Both the position numbers and the translations under genes were made by a program. Below the pieces are notes generated by a model that ran no database searches, was not told the origin of the DNA, and was given only the letters and a program-made list of their open reading frames with translations. A DNA stretch of 23,819 bases from positions 1 through 23,819 of the forward strand of contig DASQLD010000420.1 in NCBI GenBank assembly GCA_035630195.1, in the 5' to 3' direction. Shown here in pieces: positions 6,960 through 14,845 of the stretch (position 1 is its first letter; the number at the start of each line of letters is the position of its first letter). The stretch is from DASQDN01 sp035630195. GTDB taxonomy: Bacteria > Acidobacteriota > Terriglobia > Bryobacterales > Bryobacteraceae.

Positions 6960-7619
6960 ATGCTTAATCGGGCAGCTCTAGCGGTTCTGGCCACCAGCCT
7001 GTTGGGAGGCGTCGCGTGCGGGCGCTTGTACTATGCATCGATGGAGAAGCTTGGCAAGGAAAAGCGAGACATCCTCGTCAAGCGCATCGTCGACGGCAAA
7101 AAGGACCAGGAGGAGGCGCGCGAGCAGATCAAAACCACCTTGGAATCCTTTAAGGAACTCACGGGATTTGATGGCGGCAATCTCGAGAAGGTGTACAACG
7201 AGCTCAATAGCGACTACGAAGCCGCCAAATCGCGCGCCGATGATGTAACGAATCGGATCAAGTCGATCGAGCAGGTATCCCAGGATCTCTTCAACGAGTG
7301 GGCGAAAGAAATCGACGAAATGGGAGATGCCTCGTTAAAGAGCCGCAGTCGGGCAATGTTGCGAGACGCGCAGTCGCGTCAGAAGCAATACATGACCGCC
7401 ATGCATGCGACCGAGCGCAAGATGCAACCCGTCATTCGCGCCTTTCATGATCAGGTTCTCTTTTTGAAGCACAACCTGAATGCACGGGCCATCAAATCGC
7501 TCAAAACCACCTTAATCAAAATGGATAAAGAAGTAGAAGTCCTGGTCGCCGACATCGACCGTTCCATGAAAGAGTCCGACGCTTTTGTGCAGACCCTCTT
7601 AGCTGCCGAAACATCTTAG
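6960..7619 (+). CDS. DUF2959 lipoprotein, coiled-coil
   Basis: 219 residues. It has a short hydrophobic leader ending GGVAC with Cys20 as likely lipidated residue (an imperfect lipobox, G at -3), so it is predicted to be membrane anchored and face the periplasm. The rest is highly charged and helical with long coiled-coil stretches. It holds the conserved KRDILVKRI start, the FDGGNLEKVYNELNSDYE segment (70-87) and the near-invariant FHDQVLFLKHNLNARAI (162-178), which together identify DUF2959. The function of the family is unknown. It is preceded by 52 bp without a strong promoter and followed by only 30 bp before the convergent ABC exporter gene. An envelope structural or stress role is a guess from architecture. 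Confidence 0.88.
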   Translation: MLNRAALAVLATSLLGGVACGRLYYASMEKLGKEKRDILVKRIVDGKKDQEEAREQIKTTLESFKELTGFDGGNLEKVYNELNSDYEAAKSRADDVTNRIKSIEQVSQDLFNEWAKEIDEMGDASLKSRSRAMLRDAQSRQKQYMTAMHATERKMQPVIRAFHDQVLFLKHNLNARAIKSLKTTLIKMDKEVEVLVADIDRSMKESDAFVQTLLAAETS

Positions 7620-7649
7620 CGTTCTCCAGTAAAGGAAGCGGTTCCCGCC

Positions 7650-9389
7650 CTAAATCGCCTCCAATTCTTCCTCTAAAAGCTGCTTCTGGTACAAATCCGC
7701 ATAATAACCACCGCGCTGAATCAGTTCAGCGTGCGTCCCTTCTTCGGCAAGCTTTCCGAATTCGATCACATAGATCCTGTCAGCGTGCCGAACCGTGGAC
7801 ACGCGATGAGAAATCAAGATCGTCGTCCGGCCCTTCATCACGTCCTGCAAAGCCGTAAGAATCTTCTCTTCCGTCAGCGTATCTACGCTTGAGAGCGCAT
7901 CATCGAGAATCAGAATCCGGGGATTGCGTAGAATCGCTCGCGCAATCGCGGTCCGCTGCTTCTGGCCGCCCGAGAGGGTAATCCCACGCTCACCCACCAT
8001 CGTCCGGAGTCCATCCGGAAAGGTCTCCAGATCGGTACCCAGTCCCGCAAGTTCCGCCGCGCGCCGGATCTGCTCCTCGGTCGCGTCCTTCACGCCGAGC
8101 GCAATATTCTCGCCCAGCGTCAGACTGAACAGAAACGTTTCTTGCGGAACGAACCCAATTTGCTCCCGTAAGCGCGCAGGCAAATACTCCCGGACATCGT
8201 ACCCATCGAGCATCACCGACCCCTCGCTCGGATCGATCATGCGTGGAATCAAGTTCACTAAGGTACTCTTTCCGCTACCCGTATGACCGACAATCGCGGC
8301 AGTGGACCCGGCCGGGATGCGTAAATTCACACCTTGCAGGCTCGTCGTCGTGCCAAATCGCACCCGTACATCCCGAAACTCGATCTCTCCGCGAGCCCTC
8401 GACAATAATCGCGGCGAGGGCGGCGCGTCAATCGCGGGCTTCTGTCCCATGATTTCATCGATGCGACCCACCGAAGCGCGACCGCGCTCCATCAGATTCA
8501 CTACCCATCCCAGCGCAATCATCGGCCACACCAGCATGCCCATGTAGCTGTTAAACATCACGAAGTTGCCCAGCGATATGCTCCCCGTCAACACCCGCGC
8601 GCCTCCGGCCCAAAGAACTCCTAGAAAACCGAACCCGATCAATGCCTGCAGAACGGGCATAAACATTCCCTGCGCGCGCGCCAGATGAATATTCTCGCGG
8701 ATATAGTCGCGATTTAGAGTTTCAAAGCGTTCAATCTCGGCTCCTTCTTGGACGTAGGCTCGAATAACGCGGACTCCGGCGAAGTTCTCCTGTACCCGGC
8801 TGCTGATGTCGGCGAACATTTTCTGAATTCGTTCGAAGCGTGAATGGATCATGCGTCCGAATAACACAACGGCAAGGCTCACCACCGGCGCTGGAGCAAG
8901 CGCCACCAGCGCCAGCGGCCAATCCACCCAAGCCATGATGGCGACTGCGAGGACGAGAGTTAACATCGTCTCCGTCCAGTACATGATTCCCGGTCCAAGC
9001 ATCATGCGGACCGCGTTCAGATCGTTGGTGGCCCGCGCCATGATATCGCCGGTGCGAAATTTTCCATAGAAGTCCCAGGAAAGCGTTATCAGCTTGGAAA
9101 AGAGATCGTTTCGCAGATCGAACTCGACGTCGCGGGAAATACCGATGATGATCACGCGCATCCAATACTGAAATACACCTTTGATCGCGGAAAGGCCCGC
9201 GATCAGCGCCGCAAACTGCAACACTTTATTGAGGGCGAACTCGCGTGTCAGCGAGTCGATGGCAATGCCAATGATGAGCGGCTGAACCGCCGCGAAGACG
9301 TCTTTGAGGACCAATGCGCCCAGGCCCAGCGCCAGACTGCCCCGGTACTTCCACATGTAGGGCCAGAGCACCCGAAACGATCGCTTCAT
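7650..9389 (-). CDS. ABC exporter half-transporter (fused membrane and ATPase domains)
   Basis: 579 residues: about six transmembrane segments in residues 15-300 followed by an ATPase domain. The nucleotide-binding domain shows Walker A GHTGSGKST (368-376), Q-loop Q416, signature LSGGQ (472-476), Walker B ILILDD (492-497), D-loop SSVD and H-loop His528. The residue after the Walker B aspartate is Asp497 where the catalytic Glu is usual. This feature and the MdlA/YheI-like sequence resemble the degenerate-site subunit of heterodimeric exporters. Substrates cannot be told; lipids, drugs or peptides are typical. It is the last gene of the lpxC-pgsA minus-strand block and its ATG directly abuts the TAG of the YdcF gene. 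No partner half-transporter lies in the window. Confidence 0.93.
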   Translation of the reverse strand: MKRSFRVLWPYMWKYRGSLALGLGALVLKDVFAAVQPLIIGIAIDSLTREFALNKVLQFAALIAGLSAIKGVFQYWMRVIIIGISRDVEFDLRNDLFSKLITLSWDFYGKFRTGDIMARATNDLNAVRMMLGPGIMYWTETMLTLVLAVAIMAWVDWPLALVALAPAPVVSLAVVLFGRMIHSRFERIQKMFADISSRVQENFAGVRVIRAYVQEGAEIERFETLNRDYIRENIHLARAQGMFMPVLQALIGFGFLGVLWAGGARVLTGSISLGNFVMFNSYMGMLVWPMIALGWVVNLMERGRASVGRIDEIMGQKPAIDAPPSPRLLSRARGEIEFRDVRVRFGTTTSLQGVNLRIPAGSTAAIVGHTGSGKSTLVNLIPRMIDPSEGSVMLDGYDVREYLPARLREQIGFVPQETFLFSLTLGENIALGVKDATEEQIRRAAELAGLGTDLETFPDGLRTMVGERGITLSGGQKQRTAIARAILRNPRILILDDALSSVDTLTEEKILTALQDVMKGRTTILISHRVSTVRHADRIYVIEFGKLAEEGTHAELIQRGGYYADLYQKQLLEEELEAI

Positions 9390-9995
9390 CTACATTCCCA
9401 GCCAGCCCGCGATCATCTTCGAGTATTCATAGAACACGATCTTCTGCCCCTCTCGATTGTGCCACCACGATTCGGGCCGGAAATAAGGATCTGCTGCCGC
9501 CACACTGTGTATCGCTATGTCTTTACCAAGCACGGCGCGAAAAATGTTTGCGGCGCGATGCGTATGGTAGTTGCTCGTCACAAGCAGCAACTTGCGGATG
9601 TTTCGCTTTCGCAGCTCCGGAGCAAACGCGTGCGCTTCCTCTAGCGTCGAAAACGCCCGGATCGGAACCGCTTGGAAGTAGTTGGGCGGCATCCCGCGAC
9701 TAGTGGCGTACTGAATCGCCAGGGTGGCTTCGTTGACGCCGTAGACTTCTGCCGGACCGCTTACCAGAACGGTCGGGGCGAAGCCTCCTTGTGCAAGTTC
9801 TCCGCCACGAAGGATTCTCGTTCCTCGGAAATCACCGGCTAGCACCAGGACCGCATCGGCCCTTTCGGGCGGGCGCGTCTCCACCAGTTGATCACCAATC
9901 GCGGCTAAGACGGTTCTGTAATTGAAGGAGAGAAGAAGGAAGACTAAAAGAAGGGCCAACAGGAACCACTGCGTGAACCTGCGAAACGGGCTCAA
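9390..9995 (-). CDS. YdcF/ElyC family protein (DUF218), membrane anchored
   Basis: 201 residues with one N-terminal transmembrane segment (about 10-30) and a DUF218 domain outside it. Family signatures are ADAVLVLAGDFRGTRILRGG (46-65), STLEEA (116-121), LLLVTSNYHTHRA (136-148) and the C-terminal WWHNREG...YEYSKM region. Some relatives (SanA, ElyC) affect envelope integrity and peptidoglycan or polysaccharide synthesis; the activity is unknown. The frame has no ATG near its 5' end. TTG at 9993-9995 is chosen because it lies just before the membrane segment and 4 bp after the stop of the upstream gene. The stop is immediately followed by the ABC exporter start, so co-translation is likely. Confidence 0.85.
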   Translation of the reverse strand: MSPFRRFTQWFLLALLLVFLLLSFNYRTVLAAIGDQLVETRPPERADAVLVLAGDFRGTRILRGGELAQGGFAPTVLVSGPAEVYGVNEATLAIQYATSRGMPPNYFQAVPIRAFSTLEEAHAFAPELRKRNIRKLLLVTSNYHTHRAANIFRAVLGKDIAIHSVAAADPYFRPESWWHNREGQKIVFYEYSKMIAGWLGM

Positions 9996-9999
9996 CGGT

Positions 10000-10560
10000 C
10001 TACTTTTCGTCCGAAGCTTTCGGATCCAAATGTCCGACTGTCTTCAGCCGTTGGAATAATCGCTCAACTTCAGCTTCGTCTTCGGGTCGCAACAACTGGT
10101 AGCGCGGCGATGGTAATTGGCGTCGGTCGGCGCCGCCCGGCAAAACCTCACCCCAAAACTGCCGATAAGGAATGCCATCGATCAGCGCGTCCTTTGCACA
10201 GCGGCGCAAGTGCCGGAGCAAGCTTTTTCCAGCGTCGATGTCGCCGGGGTAAATCAACACCACCCGCCGGTCCCCGGCGAGGGTCAAATTCACAATCAGC
10301 GGCGTCATCCAGGAAGTGCGATCCAGCCGGCGGATTTCGCTCCAGGGAATAATCCGACGGCCTAAAACCAAATGGTGTTCGTAAACTTCAATGGGTGGTT
10401 GAAAGGCGAGAATCAGAAGAGTAATCGCGGCAACGCCGAACAAAACGGTGGCAATCCAGACGGTCGGATGCTGCATGCCGACCCAGGACGTGAATGCAGC
10501 CAGAGCAAGAGCTACTAAGCCCGAAGACAGACAGAAACGTGAGGGCGAGTAACAAGTCAT
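10000..10560 (-). CDS. Unknown membrane protein, possible PH-like domain
   Basis: 186 residues from ATG 10560 (an alternative GTG at 10575 would add five). Two adjacent hydrophobic segments, about 13-28 and 33-53, form a hairpin in the membrane. The following part reads VYEHHLVLGRRIIPWSEIRRL (59-79), a strand-rich pattern reminiscent of bacterial PH (bPH2-like) domains that follow two membrane helices. The C-terminus (about 110-186) is charged, with a helical ending. I do not recognise a specific family. It sits between pgsA and the YdcF gene, 83 bp downstream of pgsA and 4 bp before YdcF, which suggests an envelope-associated role. AGAGGTG on the minus strand, 12 nt before the ATG, could be the ribosome-binding site. 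Confidence 0.75.
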   Translation of the reverse strand: MTCYSPSRFCLSSGLVALALAAFTSWVGMQHPTVWIATVLFGVAAITLLILAFQPPIEVYEHHLVLGRRIIPWSEIRRLDRTSWMTPLIVNLTLAGDRRVVLIYPGDIDAGKSLLRHLRRCAKDALIDGIPYRQFWGEVLPGGADRRQLPSPRYQLLRPEDEAEVERLFQRLKTVGHLDPKASDEK

Positions 10561-10643
10561 GGCAGTACTCAACACCTCTTAGACTAACGCCGTCTGTGCG
10601 CTGGGTCAAACAATCTGTAATGCGAAAAATGACCCGAGTATCT

Positions 10644-11192
10644 TCAACGGGATATAGCCCTCATTGACCGGATTGCCCGGCGAAGATATTGGAGGCCACT
10701 CCAAATCGTCGAGATTGCCGTCGCATATAGGAACAGCTTGACGACATCCGGTGAAACCCCCTGGGCGCACTGAGCGATGATCGTCAGCGATGTAAAAATT
10801 TGAAGCGAAGTGCTTAATTTGCCAGAGGTTGTAGGCGGAAAATCGCGAACGCCTTTCCAAAACAGACCACCCGCGGCAAGCGACAGAATCATCGCGTCAC
10901 GTCCGATCACCAGCCAGACAATCCACCATGGGGCCAGGTTGGCGATGCCGAAACAAAGATAGAGAGCAGTCAGCAGGAATTTGTCCGCGATCGGATCGAG
11001 GTATGCTCCGAGGCGGCTCTCCTGACCCATTTTTCGCGCAAGATAACCGTCAAGAGTATCCGTAAATCCGGCAATCATGCTCAACAAAAACGCCTGAACG
11101 CAGTTTTTGTCCAGGAGCGCGAAAACTATGAACGGAGTTAGCGCAATGCGGACGCATGTCAGCAGATTAGGAGGGCTGAACAGCGATGGCAT
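10644..11192 (-). CDS. pgsA: CDP-diacylglycerol--glycerol-3-phosphate 3-phosphatidyltransferase
   Basis: 182 residues with several membrane helices, the normal length of PgsA. The complete CDP-alcohol phosphotransferase motif is present: Asp45, Asp48-Gly49, Ala52-Arg53, Gly62, Asp66 and Asp70, with exact D-x2-DG-x2-AR-x8-G-x3-D-x3-D spacing. The N-terminus SPPNLLTCVRIALTPFIVF is typical of PgsA. The enzyme makes phosphatidylglycerol phosphate from CDP-diacylglycerol and glycerol 3-phosphate in the inner membrane. It starts 9 bp after the lpxC stop on the same strand, so the two lipid genes are probably co-transcribed. Another alcohol specificity (e.g. cardiolipin synthase of the same fold) cannot be fully excluded. 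Confidence 0.88.
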   Translation of the reverse strand: MPSLFSPPNLLTCVRIALTPFIVFALLDKNCVQAFLLSMIAGFTDTLDGYLARKMGQESRLGAYLDPIADKFLLTALYLCFGIANLAPWWIVWLVIGRDAMILSLAAGGLFWKGVRDFPPTTSGKLSTSLQIFTSLTIIAQCAQGVSPDVVKLFLYATAISTIWSGLQYLRRAIRSMRAISR

Positions 11193-11201
11193 TCGTCTTG
11201 G

Positions 11202-12092
11202 CTAGGATACCAAGGCGTGCGCAACGCGCGTCGCAAGCTGATCGAAAGACAGTACTTCGTACAGCGTCGGATCAGCCATGATGCGAGACACCAGCGCCGC
11301 ATGCATCGCGTGCCCGGCTCGTTCGGCGATCACGTGTCCCAATAAAGGCTTACCAATCAGCGCTAGGTCACCAATAAGGTCGAGGATTTTGTGCCGGCAG
11401 CATTCGTCGGCAAACCGCAGCCCACCGGGATTCATAACCGTTTCGCGGCTGAAGCAAATCGCCGAGTCGAGGGTGGCGCCTCGGATTAATCCCATATTGC
11501 GCATCTGGTCGAGTTCCCAGGAGAACCCGAATGTCCGCGCCGGAGCGATATCCGTTGCATAGCGCTCAGGAGTGACTTCCATTTCGAGGGTTTGTCGACC
11601 TACTAAGGGATGGTCGAAGAAGATGTCGCACGTAAGAAGAAAGCTATCGGCAGGAAGAATAGTGATGCGCTTTCCCGGCGCTTCCACGGACACTGGTCTT
11701 TTGATCCTGAGGTACCTCCGGCGACGGCGAGAGGTCCGTATCCCCGCCTCCTGAATCGCACGGATGAACGGCAATCCGCTGCCGTCGACAATCGGAACTT
11801 CCAGGTTGTCGATCTGAATAATCGCGTTGTCAATCCCCATGCTGTAAAGCACGCTCAACACGTGTTCTGTCGTGGAAATGAGAACGCCTTGCCGCATCAG
11901 GCTGGTGGCATAGCTGACGCGCGCTACGTGCTTATAGCTCGCAGGAATTCGGAAGTTGTCGAGATCGGTACGTTCGAATACAATGCCTGTCGAGGGGGGC
12001 GCCGGAAGGACCTTCATATTCACCGGCACTCCGTGGTGCAAACCGACGCCGCTGATTCCGATCGAGCGGTTCAGCGTCGTCTCAAAACGCAT
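11202..12092 (-). CDS. lpxC: UDP-3-O-acyl-N-acetylglucosamine deacetylase
   Basis: 296 residues, close to the 305 of the E. coli enzyme. LpxC is the zinc-dependent committed step of lipid A synthesis in the cytoplasm, so the organism makes LPS. Seen are TTLNRSIGISGVGLHHGVPV (5-24), TTEHVLS (74-80, Glu76 base and His77 zinc ligand), PIVDGSGLPF (100-109), FGF (188-190), CCRHKILDLIGDLALIG (231-247, zinc ligands His234 and Asp238) and RAGHAMH (258-264, catalytic His261). The ATG is the first possible start because an in-frame TGA lies two codons upstream. It leads a minus-strand block with pgsA and diverges from polA. An arginine run (122-126) lies between the two halves. Confidence 0.96.
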   Translation of the reverse strand: MRFETTLNRSIGISGVGLHHGVPVNMKVLPAPPSTGIVFERTDLDNFRIPASYKHVARVSYATSLMRQGVLISTTEHVLSVLYSMGIDNAIIQIDNLEVPIVDGSGLPFIRAIQEAGIRTSRRRRRYLRIKRPVSVEAPGKRITILPADSFLLTCDIFFDHPLVGRQTLEMEVTPERYATDIAPARTFGFSWELDQMRNMGLIRGATLDSAICFSRETVMNPGGLRFADECCRHKILDLIGDLALIGKPLLGHVIAERAGHAMHAALVSRIMADPTLYEVLSFDQLATRVAHALVS

Positions 12093-12104
12093 CGTTCAAA
12101 CTCG

Positions 12105-12132
12105 GCATAAGTCGATCGTAAACTCCTTATGC
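12105..12132 (-). promoter_or_regulatory. Inverted repeat in the lpxC leader
   Basis: GCATAAG (12105-12111) and its exact complement CTTATGC (12126-12132) flank a 14-bp spacer, starting 13 bp upstream of the lpxC ATG. Read in the lpxC direction, the first arm runs into AAGGAG. The dyad could be an operator or an RNA stem in the leader. Nothing else recognisable was found in the 197-bp divergent lpxC/polA gap (12093-12289), where the promoters for both genes should lie. Confidence 0.35.
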
Positions 12133-12289
12133 AAGGGTAGCACTTCGCTCGCCAATACTAAGTCGTTCAAATTAAGAGATTTCCACAGTGCAAAGTGTGT
12201 CGATTACGCCACAGCGTTCTGGGTGCGGTGTAGCATTTCAGCCTCTAGCCCGCTTCAAACGATAGTTCTACGCTATCCTAAACGGCATT

Positions 12290-14845
12290 ATGGCGGCTGC
12301 GACGCTTCCGAAGCTTTTTCTGATCGATTCCTTCGGCTTCATCTTCCGGGCTTATCATGCTCGGGCACGCTCGGGAGCCCCGCCGATGCGCACCACCACG
12401 GGAATTTCGACTGAGGCAGTTTACATCTTCCACAACATGCTGCGGAAGTTGCTCACGTCCTACAAACCAGCTTACATCTCGGCGGTCTGGGAGAGCTCGG
12501 AGCCCACATTTCGCTCTGAGTCCTACGCCGAATACAAGGCAAACCGGACAGAGATGCCCGAGGATCTCGGCGCCCAAATCGGCTACGTCCGCAAGCTGCT
12601 GGGCGCCATGCGGATTCCCATTCTCGAGTACAAAGGCTTTGAAGCCGACGACGTAATAGGCACGATAGCGCGCCGCGCCGAAGAATCGGGAAAAGTCGAT
12701 GTCACTATCGTTTCGAGCGATAAAGACATGCTCCAACTCGTCACGGACCGAGTTTCGATGCTCAACCCGATGAAGGACGACATCGTTTACGATCCCATTA
12801 AGACTGAGGAGTTCATGGGTGTGCCGCCATCGAGTGTCGCCGACCTCCTGGCGCTAAAAGGCGACTCAATCGACAACATTCCGGGCGCTCCGGGAATCGG
12901 GGATAAGGGTGCTCGTGACCTGATTGTCCGGTTTGGATCGGTCGAAAACGCGCTTGAACGGGCTGCTGAAGTCGAGCGCAAGATGTATCGCGAAAGCCTC
13001 CAAAATTATCGCGAACAAATCCTTCTCAGTAAGCGGCTCGCGACAATCGACACGCAGACCCCGGTCGAATGGTGCCTCGAATCGCTCACCGCCCAGGAAC
13101 CGGACGTTCCCGCATTGAAAGCGCTTTACCGCGAGCTAGAGTTCTTCAGCGCCCTAAAGGATTTGGGTCCAACCGAGTCGACGGCCGACAAGGACTATCG
13201 CAGTCTCATGACCGCGGAAGAAGTCGAAGCATTCCTGGCTGAGATCCCTGCGGATGCTACAGTCGCGCTCGCAGTTGAAGGCGGAATCGGACTCGCCTAC
13301 AAACCGGGCCAGGCGCGTGGAATACCCTTCGAGCTGAGTTCATCGGTCAAACCCATCCTTGAAGATGCGAATCGCATCAAGATCGTCCACGATGTCAAAA
13401 GCACGATCTCGGCGCTCGAAGAGAAGGGAATCTCCCCGGCTGGTATTCAGCACGACGTCATGTTATATGCGTTCCTTCTATCATCGGAGCCGGCCAGTTG
13501 CGGATGTGAAGTTCTGGCAGAGAAGTTCCTCGATCGGAAACTCGGGACATCGTCGGATATGCGAGCCGACTGTGCGCTTGAGCTATATCTTAAGTTCCAA
13601 CCGGAAATTGAGGGGAGATTCGCCGGTATTTATCGAGACATTGACCTGCCGCTTTCCGACGTTTTACGGCGCATGGAGAAAACCGGTATTCGGGTGGAAC
13701 CATCGCAGCTCGCCGCATTGTCAGGAAGGATGGACGCCGAAATGCAGCGTCTCGCCGGCCAAATTCACGAGATCGCCGGGACGCCGTTTAATATCAATTC
13801 GCCGCAGCAACTGGCCAAAGTTCTTTATGAGGACCTGAAACTCCCTTCCCCGGTAAAGTACGGCAAAGGCAAGATAACGTCCACCGCCGCCGATATTCTC
13901 GAAGCCTTGGCCGTCGAACACGATATCGCGCGACTCGTGCTCGAATACAGGCAATTGGCAAAGCTTAAAGGAACCTACGTGGACGCTCTGCCGGCGCTGA
14001 TTCGCAACGGCTCGGGACGCGTCCACACCACCTTTAATCAGACCGGCGCTGCCACCGGCCGCCTTTCGTCTTCGAATCCAAACCTGCAAAACATTCCCAT
14101 TCGGAGCGAACTCGGCCGCGAGATTCGTGCGGCTTTCGTCCCTGAGGAGGGCTGGGCGCTTGTCGTAGCGGACTATTCGCAAATTGAACTTCGCCTGCTT
14201 GCCCACATGTCCAAGGACCCGGTCCTGGTTAGCGCTTTTCGGAACGGCGAAGACATCCACACGCGCACGGCGGCCGAAGTATTTGGGACGCCACCACTCA
14301 TGGTCACTCCAGAGATGCGCCGGAATGCCAAAGCGGTAAACTTCGGCATTGTGTACGGTCAAACACCCTTCGGACTTGCCGAGACTTTGGGAATCGACCG
14401 CAAAGAAGCAGAAACATATATTCGCGCTTATTTCGAAAGATATGCCGGTGTAAAGAAATTTATTGAAAAGACGATTGAAGAAGTAAGGCGCAGCGGAGTG
14501 GCCAAAACGCTCCATGGTCGCGAACGTCCAATACCCGACATGAATACGCGCAACCCAAATGCGCGGTCGTTCGCCGAAAGGACTGCTGTTAACACTCCGC
14601 TGCAGGGGACGGCGGCCGATTTGATCAAAATGGCCATGATCAGAATCGACCGTGAGTTGCGCCGAACCGGCAGCCGGACCCGCATGCTGCTGCAGGTGCA
14701 CGATGAACTCGTGCTCGAAGCCCCTCCTGACGAAGTCCCCGCCATCCGGCAAATCGTCAAGCATGAGATGGAATCCGTCTATCCGCTCGATGTACCCTTG
14801 ATAGTCGATGTTGGCGCCGGAGCCAACTGGAGGGACGCCAAGTGA
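12290..14845 (+). CDS. polA: DNA polymerase I
   Basis: 851 residues in three parts. Residues 1-290 are the 5'-3' (flap) nuclease with GFEADDVIGTIA, SSDKDMLQLV and the H3TH region LKGDSIDNIPGAPGIGDKGA. About 300-460 is the 3'-5' exonuclease fold, and 470-851 the polymerase. The polymerase has motif A VVADYSQIELRLLAH (Asp628), the O-helix RRNAKAVNFGIVYG (about 677-690) and motif C QVHDELVLE (Asp805, Glu806). In the exonuclease fold the usual DxE of motif I reads AVE and the second-motif aspartate is Thr (HDVKST), so proofreading is probably lost. The enzyme fills gaps and removes RNA primers. No strong Shine-Dalgarno is seen. The stop overlaps a GTG start of the next gene by 4 bp. Confidence 0.97.
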   Translation: MAAATLPKLFLIDSFGFIFRAYHARARSGAPPMRTTTGISTEAVYIFHNMLRKLLTSYKPAYISAVWESSEPTFRSESYAEYKANRTEMPEDLGAQIGYVRKLLGAMRIPILEYKGFEADDVIGTIARRAEESGKVDVTIVSSDKDMLQLVTDRVSMLNPMKDDIVYDPIKTEEFMGVPPSSVADLLALKGDSIDNIPGAPGIGDKGARDLIVRFGSVENALERAAEVERKMYRESLQNYREQILLSKRLATIDTQTPVEWCLESLTAQEPDVPALKALYRELEFFSALKDLGPTESTADKDYRSLMTAEEVEAFLAEIPADATVALAVEGGIGLAYKPGQARGIPFELSSSVKPILEDANRIKIVHDVKSTISALEEKGISPAGIQHDVMLYAFLLSSEPASCGCEVLAEKFLDRKLGTSSDMRADCALELYLKFQPEIEGRFAGIYRDIDLPLSDVLRRMEKTGIRVEPSQLAALSGRMDAEMQRLAGQIHEIAGTPFNINSPQQLAKVLYEDLKLPSPVKYGKGKITSTAADILEALAVEHDIARLVLEYRQLAKLKGTYVDALPALIRNGSGRVHTTFNQTGAATGRLSSSNPNLQNIPIRSELGREIRAAFVPEEGWALVVADYSQIELRLLAHMSKDPVLVSAFRNGEDIHTRTAAEVFGTPPLMVTPEMRRNAKAVNFGIVYGQTPFGLAETLGIDRKEAETYIRAYFERYAGVKKFIEKTIEEVRRSGVAKTLHGRERPIPDMNTRNPNARSFAERTAVNTPLQGTAADLIKMAMIRIDRELRRTGSRTRMLLQVHDELVLEAPPDEVPAIRQIVKHEMESVYPLDVPLIVDVGAGANWRDAK

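Noticed and set aside
7620..7649. GGAAGCGGTTCC in the 30-bp convergent gap as terminator
   Set aside because: Stem of four base pairs only and no flanking A/T runs.
10603..10635. Inverted repeat GGGTCA / TGACCC with 21-bp spacer downstream of pgsA
   Set aside because: Only 6 bp per arm with a long spacer; expected by chance at this length and no U-run for a terminator.
12197..12202. TGTCGA in the lpxC/polA gap as a second ECF42 promoter
   Set aside because: No CGTC-like -10 element at 16-17 bp downstream.
13721..14764. 347-codon open frame on the minus strand
   Set aside because: Antisense to the polymerase domain of polA, which is strongly conserved; the antisense translation has no coherent domain.
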